Positions 62,996-64,000 of a DNA stretch of 64,000 nt are shown here, piece by piece. Source of the stretch: UBA7328 sp965247965 (lineage in GTDB: Bacteria > Bacteroidota > Bacteroidia > Chitinophagales > Saprospiraceae); NCBI GenBank assembly GCA_965247965.1, contig OZ252053.1, forward strand, positions 6,200,001 through 6,264,000. Direction: 5' to 3'. A model generated the notes under the pieces. The model saw nothing but the letters and a program-made list of their open reading frames with translations. It did no database searches and had not been told where the DNA came from. The translations under genes were made by a program, and so were the position numbers. Positions within the stretch are counted from its first letter, which is position 1. The number at the start of each line of letters is the position of its first letter.

Positions 62996-63322
62996 CGTGT
63001 GTATAACATATTGCACTATGTAGGAATCCATAACACCTTTTGTAACCATTTAAAAAAGGCGCCCATATTCCGTACCTACGGCACTGTGCGGCATTCTTTC
63101 AACACTTTTCTACCAATATTACGTTCCTAGCGGAACTCGTTTAAACCATTGATTTACAAAGAGTTGTGTACATGTGATTTCAGAAAGACCAGAACAATTC
63201 TTCTACACATCTGTGGTAGTCCCTTTAGGGACAAAAATATGGGTAGTAGAAATTCAAAAAGTTTTTCGAGTGCCGTAGGTACGCAATATGTATCGTAATT
63301 TGTGCAATATGTTATACACACG
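62996..63322. repeat. 327-bp nested palindromic element
   Basis: Outer 21-bp arms are perfect complements (62996-63016, core GTATAACATATTGCAC, and 63302-63322). Inner arms CGTACCTACGGCACT (63071-63085) and AGTGCCGTAGGTACG (63269-63283) pair too. Between them are short hairpins GTTCC-TAGC-GGAAC and GTCCCT-TT-AGGGAC. No ORF of note lies inside. The whole gap 62813-63401 carries only this, the 16-bp repeat and a tandem TTGATTAG run. It could be a folded RNA or a mobile palindrome. Confidence 0.65.
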
Positions 63323-63401
63323 CTGTCGACCAATTGCAACTTCATTATCTAAAAAAGTCGCTTATTCATAACTGCTACAATCACTTTTTAAAAATTCTTC
63401 A

Positions 63402-63809
63402 ATGGAAACATTCAGAGGATTCGTAATGGCACAGGAGACCGATTCCAATGGTCACATGAATGTGCAATTTTACACCCTAAAATTTGATCAGGCGACTGGG
63501 CAGCATCTGACTCGTTTGGGTTTTGATTTTGTCGAATTACACAAAAAGAACCTCGGTTTTGCCTATGTCGAATCTACTATTCGATATATAAAAGAAGTTC
63601 TTGAGGATACCTCCTTGCATATAGAATCGGAGCTTGTATCGGTGGCTAATAAAGTGGTAACGGTGAGACATGTAATGAAAGATAGTGTGAAAAATACGAT
63701 AGCCTCCGATTGCGTCATGAAATGGGTCATTTTTGATAAAAAAACAAGGAAAACGATCCCCATTTCGGACCGGTTACGGAAGCGATTGAAAGAATTTCAG
63801 GATGAGTAA
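63402..63809 (+). CDS. Acyl-CoA thioesterase (hot-dog fold, 4HBT-like)
   Basis: 135 residues. The hot-dog start QETDSNGHMNVQFYTLKFDQ contains the catalytic Asp-x-Asn-Gly-His-Met pattern and the long helix follows (ATGQHLTRLGFDF). The rest are strands (YVESTIRYIKEVLEDTSL). It hydrolyses acyl-CoA thioesters; chain preference cannot be told. Confidence 0.88.
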   Translation: METFRGFVMAQETDSNGHMNVQFYTLKFDQATGQHLTRLGFDFVELHKKNLGFAYVESTIRYIKEVLEDTSLHIESELVSVANKVVTVRHVMKDSVKNTIASDCVMKWVIFDKKTRKTIPISDRLRKRLKEFQDE

Positions 63810-63858
63810 TATCAAGTCAGCTTTGTGATTGTCGTAAAAAATTGAAGTTTTTGTGAGG

Positions 63859-64000
63859 ATGCGTTTACTAATAGTGTTTTTAGTCTCATTTTTCTTAATT
63901 GCTTGTAAACATGCCGATAACTCGTATGAGTAGATCAAAACTATTTCAAACACCTTTAAATCTGTTTGGGGTTACCCACTTACGATCATTACAGATAAAA
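63859..64000 (+). pseudogene. Lipoprotein gene start with an in-frame TAG, partial
   Basis: MRLLIVFLVSFFLIACKHAD is a clear lipoprotein signal with Cys16. TAG at 63931-63933 stops it after 24 codons. The same frame then continues open to the window end (IKTISNTFKSVWGYPLTIIT). That suggests a nonsense mutation, or a short leader followed by an unrelated stretch; only the downstream sequence can tell. Confidence 0.45.

Overview
The window is a chromosomal piece of a Bacteroidota bacterium, most likely of the Saprospiria/Lewinella type. Visible pointers are type IX secretion sorting tails (a YPNPTSD remnant and the C-terminus of an M43 protease), a Bacteroidetes-type LptD, alternative complex III in front of an aa3 oxidase, DUF6702 and DUF420 proteins, promoter elements of the TAnnTTTG kind, few Shine-Dalgarno sequences, and moderate GC. 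The genus is inference. No rRNA, tRNA or CRISPR array was seen.

Layout. 1-6.9 kb: a partial N-acetylmuramoyl-L-alanine amidase divergent from lptD, a decayed T9SS/Uma2 chimera, a YCII-domain secreted protein, an M43 metalloprotease and thyA. 7-24 kb: one long respiratory operon, actA-B-C-D-E-F (quinol:cytochrome c oxidoreductase), then coxB, ctaD, ctaB, two subunit III genes, subunit IV, a cysteine-less SCO-like protein, a DUF420 protein and a small CPMC protein. CoxB carries an OmpA-type peptidoglycan-binding domain at its C-terminus, so the oxidase may be tethered to the cell wall. 24-33.5 kb: a mobile, decaying zone. A degenerate IS66 truncates an outer-membrane barrel pseudogene, and a degenerate IS1595-type element lies between remnants of a patatin and a DUF423 gene. 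Both dead transposase genes contain the same 22-nt hairpin insertion, at the same codon phase and in a similar target. The IS1595 copy also carries a 224-bp MITE with a 5-bp target duplication. Between the two elements lie a flippase-like membrane protein, a repeat-containing membrane protein, a Gfo/Idh oxidoreductase and a GMC oxidoreductase.

33.5-47 kb: ung, cysM and cysE; a DinB protein; a frameshifted and truncated S10 peptidase next to a 173-bp palindromic element; a BlaI/BlaR1 pair with two clear 18-bp operators; the three-gene proton-pumping transhydrogenase; a DUF6702 protein; an M20 amidohydrolase; and an ECF sigma/anti-sigma pair. 47.5-52.7 kb: a co-directional set for acyl-CoA and carbonyl metabolism (acyl-CoA dehydrogenase, histidine phosphatase, cupin, SDR, alpha/beta hydrolase, MDR reductase). 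52.9-64 kb: small membrane and redox proteins, acs, a MATE exporter, an ammonium transporter pseudogene beside an intact P-II gene, a CDF exporter, a universal stress protein, a DinB protein, an intergenic region rich in palindromes, a thioesterase, and a stop-interrupted lipoprotein at the edge.

The main themes are an aerobic chain (quinol to ACIII to aa3 oxidase, with its assembly factors) and many small palindromic repeats and relics in the gaps. The most unusual items are the shared 22-nt insertion, the CoxB-OmpA fusion, and the nested palindromic intergenic elements.
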